Shown: in pieces, positions 1 through 7,463 of the stretch
Position numbering within the stretch: the first letter of the stretch is position 1
How the letters are laid out: every line of letters starts with the position of its first letter
From: Caldilineales bacterium
Lineage (GTDB): Bacteria > Chloroflexota > Anaerolineae > J102
Direction of reading: 5' to 3'
Length of the DNA: 54,369 bases
NCBI GenBank assembly: GCA_019695115.1
Contig: JAIBAP010000012.1
Span: 50,001 to 104,369, forward strand
The notes under the pieces: generated by a model
Seen by the model: only the letters and a program-made list of their open reading frames with translations
Databases searched by the model: none
What the model was told of the DNA's origin: nothing
Translations under genes and position numbers: made by a program

Positions 1-1472
1 GCGAGGGGGGCCGGGGCGGCAACATAGTTGCTATCGACCAACCGCACGGTCATGGGGCGGCCGACGGTGTTGGAGACGACCTGGCCGACGATGTCAATCG
101 CTCCCTGCACTTGTTCACGATGGAAATCGTGCTGAAAACTGATGACAAAGGCGTCGTTTTCGATGCCGACCGGCGCTCCGGAACGCATGATGGCCTGGAT
201 ACGCGGGTTGTGCTGGCGCATGGCATTGATGATCTGTTTCCACTGGGCATCGAGGGTGGCATCGGGAGGAGGGGGGGGCGAGGGGGGACGACCTGGCGGC
301 GACGATTGTGCCGGCGTCAAAGGTTGTTGGGCGACAGCCGAAAGGACGGGGGAGGGTGGGGCGGGAGCGGCCACAGGGGGGGCAGTCACGGCGCCGACGC
401 CGATGATGTCGAGGAGGGCAAGCTCGACCGGCAGGTAGCCCGCAAAGGGGGTCTTGAGGGCGATGCCGGCTTCGTTGAGGCTGCGAATGGCGTGCAGGAT
501 CTGGGTGGGCTGGAAGCGCTGGGCCTGAACTTTGATGGTTTCGAGGACGGCATCGGGGAGATCGACCAGGCTTGTGTCGCGACCGACGTTGAGGAGGAGG
601 AGGGTGCGAAGGTGGTCGATGAGTTGGCTGACGAGTTGGCCAAGTTCGACGCCCTGACCGACGAGGCGATGGAATTGACCAAGCACCGCCGCAGGGTCGC
701 CGCCGGCGATGGCATCGATCAGATCGCTGACGGCTGCACCCGATACCATGCCCAGGATGCCGCGCACCAACTCGGCGTCGACTTCCTGGTGGCCGTAGGC
801 GGTGATCTGGTCGAGGAGGCTGATGGCGTCGCGCATGGAGCCGGTAGCGGCGCGGGCGATGATGGCCAGGGCTTCAGGCGAGACCTGCAAGCCTTCGCGC
901 GCGGCCAGCAGCCCCAGATGGCGGGCGATCTCACGCGTGCTGATGCGGTGAAAATCATAGCGCTGGCAGCGGGAGATGACGGTGGCGGGGATTTTGTGCG
1001 GTTCGGTGGTGGCGAGGATGAAGATGACGTGTGGGGGCGGCTCTTCCAGGGTCTTCAAAAGGGCGTTGAAGGCGGAGGTGGAGAGCATGTGGACTTCGTC
1101 GATGACGTAGACTTTGTAGGCGGCTTCAGTGGGGGCGAAGGCGACGCGGTCGCGCAGTTCGCGCACATCATCGACGCTGGTGTTGGAAGCAGCGTCGATC
1201 TCGATCAGGTCGAGGAGTCGGCCTTCGTTGATGGCCTGGCAGATGGCGCAGGTGTTATCGGGGCGAGCGCCGACATCCGTGGCCAGGCAGTTGACGGCTT
1301 TGGCCAGGATGCGGGCGGTGCTGGTCTTGCCGGTGCCGCGCGGCCCCGTAAACAGGAAGGCGTGGCCGATCCGCCCCTGGCGCAGGGCGTTGCGCAGGGT
1401 GTCGGCGACGTGATCCTGGCCGATGAGGTCGTCGAAGGCTTGGGGACGGTAGCGGCGGTAGAGGGCTTGCAT
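1..1472 (-). CDS. dnaX: DNA polymerase III subunit gamma/tau (3' end beyond window)
   Basis: Clamp-loader ATPase of the replicative polymerase. I read it on the minus strand from ATG at 1470-1472 to the window edge, 490 codons without a stop. Visible motifs: N-terminal YRRYRPQAFDDLIGQ, P-loop GPRGTGKT (residues 43-50), LIEIDAASNTSVDD, the Walker B-type box VIDEVHML, and the SRC sensor region (ISRCQRYDF). After about residue 365 there is a Pro/Ala-rich linker and the start of the tau-specific region. Oddity: the zinc module has Cys62, Cys75 and Cys78 but Asp72 where the family normally has a fourth Cys. A long plus-strand reading frame over the same DNA is a shadow. Identity is certain; the C-terminus is not in view. 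Confidence 0.95.
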   Translation of the reverse strand, partial: MQALYRRYRPQAFDDLIGQDHVADTLRNALRQGRIGHAFLFTGPRGTGKTSTARILAKAVNCLATDVGARPDNTCAICQAINEGRLLDLIEIDAASNTSVDDVRELRDRVAFAPTEAAYKVYVIDEVHMLSTSAFNALLKTLEEPPPHVIFILATTEPHKIPATVISRCQRYDFHRISTREIARHLGLLAAREGLQVSPEALAIIARAATGSMRDAISLLDQITAYGHQEVDAELVRGILGMVSGAAVSDLIDAIAGGDPAAVLGQFHRLVGQGVELGQLVSQLIDHLRTLLLLNVGRDTSLVDLPDAVLETIKVQAQRFQPTQILHAIRSLNEAGIALKTPFAGYLPVELALLDIIGVGAVTAPPVAAPAPPSPVLSAVAQQPLTPAQSSPPGRPPSPPPPPDATLDAQWKQIINAMRQHNPRIQAIMRSGAPVGIENDAFVISFQHDFHREQVQGAIDIVGQVVSNTVGRPMTVRLVDSNYVAAPAPL

Positions 1473-1491
1473 GGCCGGAGGTCGGGATGGT

Positions 1492-1649
1492 TCAGTAACT
1501 GCGGAGCTGGAACTGGTCGGTGTTGAGCACTTCCATCAGACCATCGATGATGCCGAGTATGATCAAGCCCTGGCGTTCGCCATGCGTGATAAGGCTGGGA
1601 TCGACGTTTCTAGATAATCGACACGATAGGTGAGGATTTCGACGGCCAT
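1492..1649 (-). pseudogene. Small ORF broken by a frameshift, upstream of dnaX
   Basis: A promoter-like element (1688-1696) and a good Shine-Dalgarno (GAGGTG, about 5 nt before ATG at 1647-1649) lead into a frame reading MAVEILTYRVDYLETS, which stops at 1563 after 28 codons. The neighbouring frame continues with protein-like sequence (HGERQGLIILGIIDGLMEVL) to a TGA at 1492. The simplest reading is a small protein of about 53 residues broken by one frameshift or a sequencing indel. I do not recognise the family. Alternatively only the 28-codon ORF is translated as a dnaX leader. Confidence 0.35.
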
Positions 1650-1687
1650 AGTTTCACCTCACTGCCGGGAAAGAGTGAGCAGCGGGT

Positions 1688-1696
1688 AGTATAGCA
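1688..1696 (-). promoter_or_regulatory. Extended -10 promoter element (TGCTATACT)
   Basis: On the minus strand TGCTATACT has an extended -10 (TG at -15/-14) plus TATACT. It lies about 40 nt before the small ORF at 1649 and probably also serves dnaX. The same sequence precedes several other genes in this window. No convincing -35 box was seen. Confidence 0.5.
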
Positions 1697-1752
1697 CTCA
1701 TCGTGGTTGACGGTCTACCGGCGGGATGGCTTGCCGTGAGATCGATCGTCTC

Positions 1753-2157
1753 TCAGCCGCGCAAGGTCGCCCACGGCGCCTCGTTCGACATGTCGATCAG
1801 GGCCGGGCCGGCGAAGACGGCCGGGGAAAGGATGGCGAGGAAGATCAGGTCGGTGTCTCCGGCGTTGTGGGTGGCGTGGACGACATCGGCGGGGATATGG
1901 GCAGCGTCGCCTGGCCCCAGGATGCGGAACTCCCGATCCACCCATTGCTCGGCCTGACCCGAAACGACATAGATGATCTCCTCCAGGCTGGGGTGGCGGT
2001 GGAATCGGTGGGCCTGGCCGGGCGGCATGGTCACACGCACGAGTTGGAGTAAGTCGGCCTGGGTGAGCCCGGCGCGGCTGATCCATTCGTGCGGCCCCCA
2101 GGGCGAACTGTGGGTCTGTGCATCGGCGGCGGTGATGAAGCGAAGGGTGGTGTTCAT
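1753..2157 (-). CDS. Cupin domain protein
   Basis: A single-domain cupin of 134 residues. The first cupin motif shows as HRFHRHPSLEEIIYVVSG (His-x-His with a downstream Glu), followed by a second motif around GPGDAAHIPADVVHATHN, giving the usual His/Glu metal-ligand set. The substrate cannot be told; small cupins of this kind are metal-binding beta barrels acting in sugar or aromatic metabolism or as ligand sensors. The gene lies 10 nt downstream of the amidase gene on the same strand, so the two are probably co-transcribed. Confidence 0.85.
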   Translation of the reverse strand: MNTTLRFITAADAQTHSSPWGPHEWISRAGLTQADLLQLVRVTMPPGQAHRFHRHPSLEEIIYVVSGQAEQWVDREFRILGPGDAAHIPADVVHATHNAGDTDLIFLAILSPAVFAGPALIDMSNEAPWATLRG

Positions 2158-2167
2158 GGCAGGAGGG

Positions 2168-2950
2168 TCAGAAGTTGTAGCATTCGGGCCGGCGGTCGCT
2201 GAGGACGGGGATGCGACGGCGGACTTCGTCGGCCTGGGCCAGGTCGATGGCCGCGGTCAGGAGGGTGGTCGAGTCGCCGTCAGCCTCAGCCAGGGTCTCG
2301 CCCCAGGCGTCGATGAGGGCCGAATGGCCGCAGAAGGTGTTGGCGCGGTCGCGGCCGACACGGTTGGCGGCGGCGATGAAGCATTGGTCTTCGATGGCGC
2401 GCGCCCGCAGCAAGGTGCGCCAATGCGCAAGCCGGGGGTGCGGCCATTCGCTGGGGAGGAGGATGAGGCGGGCGCCGGCCACGGCATAGCCGCGAAAGAG
2501 TTCGGGAAAGCGGAGGTCGTAGCAGATGGCGAGTCCGGTCAGGCCCCAGGGCAGATCGTAGAGACCGGGGGCGGCGCCGGCAGTCAGCCAGCGATCCTCG
2601 GCCATGGGGCCAAAGCGATGGATCTTGCAGTACGGAGCCAAAATCTGGCCCTGGGGACCGAACCAGGGGGCGGCGTTGAAGACGCCGCCGGGCAGGCGGA
2701 CGAGGAAGGAGCCGGTGATCCAGAGGCGATAGGCGCAGGCCCAACCGGAAAGGACATGGGCAGTGTAGCCATCCAGGGTTTCGGCTAATTCGCCGGCCCG
2801 CTCCAGATCGTAGCCGGTGGTCCACAATTCGGGAAGAACCAGAAGGTCGGAGCCACGGCGCCAGGCCTCGAGCACCAGGGGATGGGCGGCTTCGAGGTTG
2901 GCGCGCACATCCCCCAGGAGAATATCGGTTTGGGCGAGGGAGAGGAGCAT
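2168..2950 (-). CDS. Carbon-nitrogen hydrolase (nitrilase superfamily, omega-amidase-like)
   Basis: Cytoplasmic amidase of the nitrilase superfamily, 260 residues, normal for single-domain members. The catalytic triad is visible: Glu41 (LPELW), Lys109 (YCKIHRF) and Cys143 (CYDLRFPELF), with the conserved LLPSEWPHPR region after it. The CYDLRFPE box and overall size fit the omega-amidase/NIT2 branch, which hydrolyses alpha-keto acid amides, but other small amidases cannot be excluded. It heads a two-gene minus-strand unit with the cupin. Its upstream region is entirely tandem repeat, so its promoter lies in or beyond the repeat. Confidence 0.85.
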   Translation of the reverse strand: MLLSLAQTDILLGDVRANLEAAHPLVLEAWRRGSDLLVLPELWTTGYDLERAGELAETLDGYTAHVLSGWACAYRLWITGSFLVRLPGGVFNAAPWFGPQGQILAPYCKIHRFGPMAEDRWLTAGAAPGLYDLPWGLTGLAICYDLRFPELFRGYAVAGARLILLPSEWPHPRLAHWRTLLRARAIEDQCFIAAANRVGRDRANTFCGHSALIDAWGETLAEADGDSTTLLTAAIDLAQADEVRRRIPVLSDRRPECYNF

Positions 2951-3110
2951 GGGGAGGGGCAGGTCGCAGGTCGCAGGTGGCAGGGGGCAGGTCGCAAGTC
3001 GCAGGTGGCAGGGGGCAGGGGGCAGGTCGCAGGTGGCAAGTCTTCGTTGACTGTTGATTGTTGACTGTTGACTGTTTCGCCTTGTCTACTTGTCTACTTG
3101 TCTCCCTGTT
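2951..3110. repeat. Intergenic heptanucleotide/octanucleotide repeat block
   Basis: Three repeat types in series: a period-7 GGCAGGT/CGCAGGT block (about 2953-3040), a period-7 TTGACTG/TTGATTG block (about 3047-3076) and a period-8 TTGTCTAC block (about 3080-3105). The last part forms the 3' end and stop codon of the membrane protein gene at 3094. The same units recur at many other sites in the window. Confidence 0.85.
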
Positions 3111-4008
3111 TACTCGCTTCCAAGAGAGCGTCGAGGGCGGCGCCAGGGTCGCTGAGGTCGGCAGAGCGCAGGTCGGCGGGGAGGTCTTCGGGGGTGGGTG
3201 CGACAGGCTGGACGGGTTGGGCGGGCTGGCCGGCGCGGGTGATGCGGGCCGGGGCCGGTTCGACGACGGGGGCGAGTGCAGTCTGTTGTTTTTCCAGGGC
3301 TTCGGCGGGAACCGTGGGCGCAGTTGGTTTGGGGCTGGCGCGACCAGTGATCAGGCGGAAGAAGAAGAACGAACCCAGGAGGATGAGGACGATGGGCCAC
3401 AGGCGCACGATGGTGACGGCGGTGGGGCTGGCAATGCCGGTGGTGAGGACGGTGAGGGCAAACATGAACAGAACGCCCGCCATGACCAGCGCCCACAAGA
3501 AACGGCGAAAAGCGCCGCCGAGGAGGAAGAGTAGCAGGAAGCTGAGGGCAAAGCCGCCAAACAGCGCCGCGCCCAGAATGTGCTGCGAGTCTTCCGGAAC
3601 ACCCATGCCCAAGCCCACCAGGGCGATGACGGCGATGGTCCCCGCCTGTAAAATCGCCCACCAACGGTCGCGGCGGTTGCTGAGGAAGAGGATCAAGAAT
3701 CCGGCGGCCATCGAAGCCAGGAACAAGGCGCCCAGCCATTCGGGACGGATCGTCTCGATGGTGCTGAGATAGACGATGCTGCCCAGCCCCAGAAAACTGA
3801 CGCCAGGGATGACATAGAGCCATTCATCGCGCCGGAAAGCCAGGAAGACGAGAAAGCCGAGTCCGGCAAGGGCCAGCACACCGGCGGCGATGTAGGCGAC
3901 CAGGAGTTGATAGGGATCGAAGATACCGAAGTTGTAAAGCAGGGCGGCGACGCCGATCACGAACAGGACGAGGCCCCAAAGGAAGGTGTTCAGGCGGGTG
4001 CGTGGCAT
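3094..4008 (-). CDS. Polytopic membrane protein of unknown function
   Basis: 304 residues starting MPRTRLNTFLWG at ATG 4006-4008; a longer upstream frame is not protein-like. About seven or eight hydrophobic helices fill residues 8-225, with short positive loops (FRRDEW, NRRDRWW). A cytoplasmic or surface tail of about 75 residues follows, rich in Pro, Ala and Gln. I do not recognise the family. The last codons (EASKQGDK) and the TAG stop are made from the GTAGACAAG tandem repeat. Divergently placed relative to mevalonate kinase, with about 145 bp between them. Confidence 0.75.
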   Translation of the reverse strand: MPRTRLNTFLWGLVLFVIGVAALLYNFGIFDPYQLLVAYIAAGVLALAGLGFLVFLAFRRDEWLYVIPGVSFLGLGSIVYLSTIETIRPEWLGALFLASMAAGFLILFLSNRRDRWWAILQAGTIAVIALVGLGMGVPEDSQHILGAALFGGFALSFLLLFLLGGAFRRFLWALVMAGVLFMFALTVLTTGIASPTAVTIVRLWPIVLILLGSFFFFRLITGRASPKPTAPTVPAEALEKQQTALAPVVEPAPARITRAGQPAQPVQPVAPTPEDLPADLRSADLSDPGAALDALLEASKQGDK

Positions 4009-4137
4009 AGCTATTGGCTCCAGGCCGGGGTTGAGAGACGATGAAGGCAGAGACGATGGCAGGATGATACCAGCGGTGGAAGAGCAGCGCCAATCACCAG
4101 GCGACGGCGGTTGCCGCTGCACGGGCAGCGCTGGCGA

Positions 4138-4146
4138 TGCTATACT
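4138..4146 (+). promoter_or_regulatory. Extended -10 element 7 nt before the mevalonate kinase start
   Basis: TGCTATACT ends 7 nt before the ATG at 4154. A start point at the normal distance would lie at or next to the A of ATG, so the transcript is probably leaderless; no Shine-Dalgarno fits in the gap. Confidence 0.5.
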
Positions 4147-4153
4147 TGGGGCC

Positions 4154-5110
4154 ATGAACACCCCCTCAGCCATCGCCTCCGGCCAGGCGCCGGGAAAGAT
4201 CATCCTCTTTGGCGAACACGCTGTCGTCTACGGCCACCCGGCCATCGCCGCGCCCGTGCATCAACTGCGAGCCTACGCCGCCGTTTTCGAGGATGGCGAG
4301 TGTGTGGTCGAAGCGCCGGACATCGGTCGCCGCATTCGGGTGGAAGAAGCGGCCAGGGACGATCCGCTGGCGCAGGTCGTGCGCCTGCTTTGCAGCCAGG
4401 TGGGGCGGCCGCTGCCACGATGGCGGGTGATGGTGCGGTCGCAGATCCCGGTTGCCTCTGGGTTGGGGAGCGGGGCGGCGGTGGCGGCGGCGATGGCCCG
4501 CGCCCTACTGGCGGCTTTTGGGGTAGAATGGCCCCCTGACCGGGTTTCGGCCCTGGTGTATGAGGTGGAAAAGATGCACCACGGTTCACCGAGCGGCGTG
4601 GACAACACAGTGGTGGTCTACGGCCGGCCGGTGTGGTTCGTGCGCGGGCGGCCGCCGGAGCCATTTGCCGTTGGCGCGCCCCTGCACTTGCTCATCGCCG
4701 ACACCGGCATCGCCAGCTCCACCCGCGTGGCCGTGGGCGATGTACGCGCCGCCTGGCAAGCTGACCCGGCCCGTTTCGAGGCGCTGTTCGACCGCATCGG
4801 CCATCTCGTCCGGCAAACGCGAGACTGGATCGAGACGGGGGAAACAGCCGCTTTAGGAGGTGCGATGGACGAGAATCACGCCCTGTTGAACGCGATCGGC
4901 GTCGGGTCGCCCGAACTCGACCGGCTGTGCCAGGCGGCCCGGAAAGCGGGCGCACTGGGGGCCAAGCTCAGCGGTGGGGGCAGGGGCGGAAATATGATCG
5001 CTTTGGTGCAGCCAGAAAGCCGTGAGCGCGTCGAACAGGCGTTGTTGGCGGCTGGGGCCAGACAGGTGGTGGGGACACAGGTCCCCCCATCGACGCCTGA
5101 CGGGTCTTGA
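4154..5110 (+). CDS. mvk: Mevalonate kinase
   Basis: GHMP-family kinase, 318 residues, that phosphorylates (R)-mevalonate in the mevalonate route to isoprenoids. Visible motifs in order: PGKIILFGEHAVVYG at the N-terminus, the ATP-binding glycine loop PVASGLGSGAAVAAAMA near residue 100, the substrate loop HGSPSGVDNTVV near residue 150, and the C-terminal KLSGGGRGGNMIAL. The start at 4154 follows an extended -10 by 7 nt. No other mevalonate-pathway gene is in view. The 3' end runs into a palindrome shared with the convergent MaoC gene. Confidence 0.93.
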   Translation: MNTPSAIASGQAPGKIILFGEHAVVYGHPAIAAPVHQLRAYAAVFEDGECVVEAPDIGRRIRVEEAARDDPLAQVVRLLCSQVGRPLPRWRVMVRSQIPVASGLGSGAAVAAAMARALLAAFGVEWPPDRVSALVYEVEKMHHGSPSGVDNTVVVYGRPVWFVRGRPPEPFAVGAPLHLLIADTGIASSTRVAVGDVRAAWQADPARFEALFDRIGHLVRQTRDWIETGETAALGGAMDENHALLNAIGVGSPELDRLCQAARKAGALGAKLSGGGRGGNMIALVQPESRERVEQALLAAGARQVVGTQVPPSTPDGS

Positions 5111-5132
5111 CAAAATCTGTCAGGCGTCGATG
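5088..5132. terminator. Bidirectional terminator-like palindrome
   Basis: Perfect 14-bp arms, CATCGACGCCTGAC (5088-5101) and GTCAGGCGTCGATG (5119-5132), around a 17-nt loop. It sits between convergent mevalonate kinase and MaoC genes and contains the last codons of both. There is no long T-tract, so termination strength is uncertain. Confidence 0.65.
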
Positions 5133-5578
5133 GGCCGGCGCAGGAACAGCACTGTGCGGGTGAAGTCGATGACGACGACGCCGTGCTGGTTGCGGCCGGT
5201 GTGTCGCAGCCTGACGATGCCGCGGTCGGGCTGCGAGCGAGAGGGGCGCATCTCCAGCACCTCGGTCTCGACATAGAGCGTGTCGCCGTGGAACATGGGC
5301 TGGGGATGTTGAACGGCATCGTAGCCCAGGTTGGCGACGATAGTGCCTTCGGTCAGGTCGGCCACCGTCAGGCCCACGGCCAGGCCGAGGGTGAAAAGGC
5401 CGTTGACAATGCGCTGGCCGAACTGAGTTTTGGCGGCGAAGTCCTCGTTGATGTGCAGGGGTTGGGTGTTCATCGTCAGGGCCGAAAAGAGGACATTGTC
5501 CATCTCGGTGACGGTACGGCCCAGGTTGTGGCTGATGCGCTGGCCAACGGCCAGATCGTCGAAGTATTTTCCGGCCAT
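5120..5578 (-). CDS. MaoC-family (hot-dog) hydratase/dehydratase
   Basis: 152-residue single hot-dog domain. The R-hydratase signature is recognisable: NTQPLHINEDFAAKTQFGQR carries the conserved Asn-x-x-x-x-His-x-x-x-x-x-A region, followed by IVNGLFTLGLAVGL. Members hydrate enoyl-CoA or related acyl-CoA esters; the FSALTMNTQPLH variant resembles the mesaconyl-CoA-hydratase-like branch, but the substrate cannot be fixed. Monocistronic, convergent with mevalonate kinase, with its TGA stop inside the shared palindrome. Confidence 0.85.
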   Translation of the reverse strand: MAGKYFDDLAVGQRISHNLGRTVTEMDNVLFSALTMNTQPLHINEDFAAKTQFGQRIVNGLFTLGLAVGLTVADLTEGTIVANLGYDAVQHPQPMFHGDTLYVETEVLEMRPSRSQPDRGIVRLRHTGRNQHGVVVIDFTRTVLFLRRPIDA

Positions 5579-5726
5579 GTGACTCGATGCTTGGAAGTTG
5601 AGATAAGGGTCGGTTAGACTCTGGGTAAGAAAACGCCGCTGCTGTTACGTCGAAAGGCGGTCATCTGTGCGCTTGTGTGCGCACGCCGCCCTTCCCATTC
5701 TATCCAAAACGGAGTCTCTCACCCCA

Positions 5727-6188
5727 ATGTCAACTTTGAATATCGGCGACCCGGCCCCGGATTTCGCGGCCTCGACCGACGCCGGCGCCACCATCCGGCT
5801 TTCCGACTACCGCGGCAAGCGCGTGGTGCTCTATTTCTACCCGGCCGATGACACGCCCGGCTGCACCAAGCAGGCCTGTGGCTTTCGCGACAACTACCCG
5901 CTGATCGAGGAGAAGAATGCCGTCGTCTTGGGCGTCAGCCCGGATGACAGCAAGTCGCACCAGAAGTTCCGCACCAAGTTCGACCTTCCCTTCACCCTTC
6001 TGGTCGATCAGGATCACCAGATCGCCGAACAGTACGGCGCCTGGGGCGAGAAATCGATGTACGGCAAAACCTACATGGGCATCCTCCGCAGCCATTTCGT
6101 GATCGACGAGGCCGGCCACATCGCCGCCCTGCACTACAAAGTCAGCGCCGACGACAGCGTCGCCGAGGCCCTCGCCGCCCTCTCCTGA
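5727..6188 (+). CDS. bcp: Thioredoxin-dependent thiol peroxidase (Bcp/PrxQ)
   Basis: Atypical 2-Cys peroxiredoxin of 153 residues. The peroxidatic Cys46 and resolving Cys51 are in TPGCTKQACGFRDN, matching the Bcp spacing, and the peroxiredoxin core (YFYPADDTPGC, VLGVSPDD, LLVDQDHQIAEQYGAWGEK) is complete. It reduces hydrogen and organic peroxides in the cytoplasm using thioredoxin. The start at 5727 (MSTLNIGDPAPDF) was chosen because the upstream frame is not protein-like. It is followed by a pyrimidine-rich repeat and the glycosyltransferase. Confidence 0.95.
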   Translation: MSTLNIGDPAPDFAASTDAGATIRLSDYRGKRVVLYFYPADDTPGCTKQACGFRDNYPLIEEKNAVVLGVSPDDSKSHQKFRTKFDLPFTLLVDQDHQIAEQYGAWGEKSMYGKTYMGILRSHFVIDEAGHIAALHYKVSADDSVAEALAALS

Positions 6189-6251
6189 TCCCCTCCCCCT
6201 CCACCCTCCCCCCGTCTCCCCCTCCCTCCGTCTCTGCGTCCCTGCGTCCCC
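6189..6251. repeat. Pyrimidine-rich repeat (CCCTCCGTCTC / GCGTCCCT units)
   Basis: Tract of CCCTCC, GTCTC and CTGCGTCCC units. It is the reverse-complement family of the GGGACGCAGGGAGG units that encode a linker in the E2 gene near 32500-32690 and that recur at 14135 and 42470. The glycosyltransferase TTG start lies directly after it. Confidence 0.7.
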
Positions 6252-7463
6252 TTGCCCCTCCGTCTCCTCCTCCTCCTCCCCACCTCACCCCTCCCTGTCT
6301 TCAGTGGTGGGCGGGTGCGGATGTTCGAGGTAGTGCGGCGGCTGGCCCGACGCCATGAGGTCAGTGTTGCCGGCTTCTGGCGGAACGAGGAAGCGCGCCG
6401 GGGCTGGCAGCAACTGGGGCGCGAGCTTAACATCGAGGTTCAGGCCGTGCCCTTCACCCGCCTTCGCCCCGACCGGCGGCTGCCGGGGCTGCTGCGGCGG
6501 CGATGGCAGGGCTGGAGGCAGGGCGAGCCGGGCGACGCCGGCGCCTGGGATCAGCCGGCCATGCATGCGGCCCTGCGGCGGATGATGGCCGGGCAGCGCT
6601 TCGACCTCCTGCAAGTCGAGTGGCCCTACCTGGCGCCCTACGCCCTGACAACCCCCCAACTCCCCCGGCTGCTGATCACGCACGACATCTTTAGCGTGGC
6701 TCTGGCCCGCCGCGCCGGGCTGGCCGCCGGGCGCCAGCAGAAACGGCTGGAGCGAGAGGCCGCTGCCTGGGCCAGCTACGAGAGCCGAATCTATCCTCAG
6801 TTCCAGGCTGTGGCGGCGATGTCGGCTGAGGATGCAGCCGTCATCCGCCAACGGGCGCCGGCCGCCAACGTTGTCGTGCTGCCAAACGGCGTCGATACGG
6901 CCCACTTCACCCCCGGCGAGATCCGACCCCAGCCGCGCCATCTGATCTTCGTCGGCTCGCCCACCCATGTCCCCAACCTCGACGCCGCCTGCTGGCTGCT
7001 GAACGAACTCTGGCCCGAGCTGCGTCGCCGCCGCCCCGACTTGCGCCTGACCCTGGTCAATCTCGACCATCCACAGGTGCGCAAGCTCCAGCAGCCTGGG
7101 GTCGAGATCAGCGGCCGGTTGCCCGACCTGCGGCCGGTCTACGGCCAGGCCGACCTCGCCATCGTCCCCTTGCGGGCCGGGTCGGGCACACGGCTGAAGA
7201 TCCTGGAGGCCTTCGCTGCCGGGCTGCCGGTGGTCAGCACGCCGGTCGGCCACGAAGGGCTGGAGGTCGTCCCCGGCCGCCACTTGCTCAGCGCCGAGAA
7301 CGGCCCGGCCTTGATCGAAGCCATCGAAACCCTGCTCGACGATGTCGAACTGCGCCGAAGGCTGGCAGCCAATGCCCGGCAGCTGGCCGTCTCCCGCTAT
7401 GATTGGGAGCTCATCGTCGACCAGCACGACGCCATCTACCACCAACTTTGCCAACGCCCATGA
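6252..7463 (+). CDS. Glycosyltransferase family 4-type (GT-B fold)
   Basis: 403-residue GT-B glycosyltransferase transferring a sugar from an activated donor, probably to a cell-surface glycan or lipid. The N-terminal acceptor domain begins LLLLPTSPLPVFSGGRVRMF. The hinge region holds LPNGVDTAHFTP, and the donor site shows GSGTRLKILEAFAAGLPVVS with the E-x7-E type arrangement and the following TPVGHEGLEV. The TTG at 6252 is the best start in frame; a start a few codons later is possible. Its stop overlaps the ATG of the DsbA-like gene (ATGA), so the two are translationally coupled. Confidence 0.88.
   Translation: MPLRLLLLLPTSPLPVFSGGRVRMFEVVRRLARRHEVSVAGFWRNEEARRGWQQLGRELNIEVQAVPFTRLRPDRRLPGLLRRRWQGWRQGEPGDAGAWDQPAMHAALRRMMAGQRFDLLQVEWPYLAPYALTTPQLPRLLITHDIFSVALARRAGLAAGRQQKRLEREAAAWASYESRIYPQFQAVAAMSAEDAAVIRQRAPAANVVVLPNGVDTAHFTPGEIRPQPRHLIFVGSPTHVPNLDAACWLLNELWPELRRRRPDLRLTLVNLDHPQVRKLQQPGVEISGRLPDLRPVYGQADLAIVPLRAGSGTRLKILEAFAAGLPVVSTPVGHEGLEVVPGRHLLSAENGPALIEAIETLLDDVELRRRLAANARQLAVSRYDWELIVDQHDAIYHQLCQRP

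Noticed and set aside
111-1526. 471-codon open frame on the plus strand
   Set aside because: It lies opposite dnaX, whose motifs are unmistakable on the minus strand; its composition (Gly/Asp/Val) is that of an antisense shadow in high-GC DNA.
2951-3110. CRISPR array
   Set aside because: Units are 7-8 nt and contiguous, with no spacers and no cas genes nearby; the same holds for the other repeat blocks.
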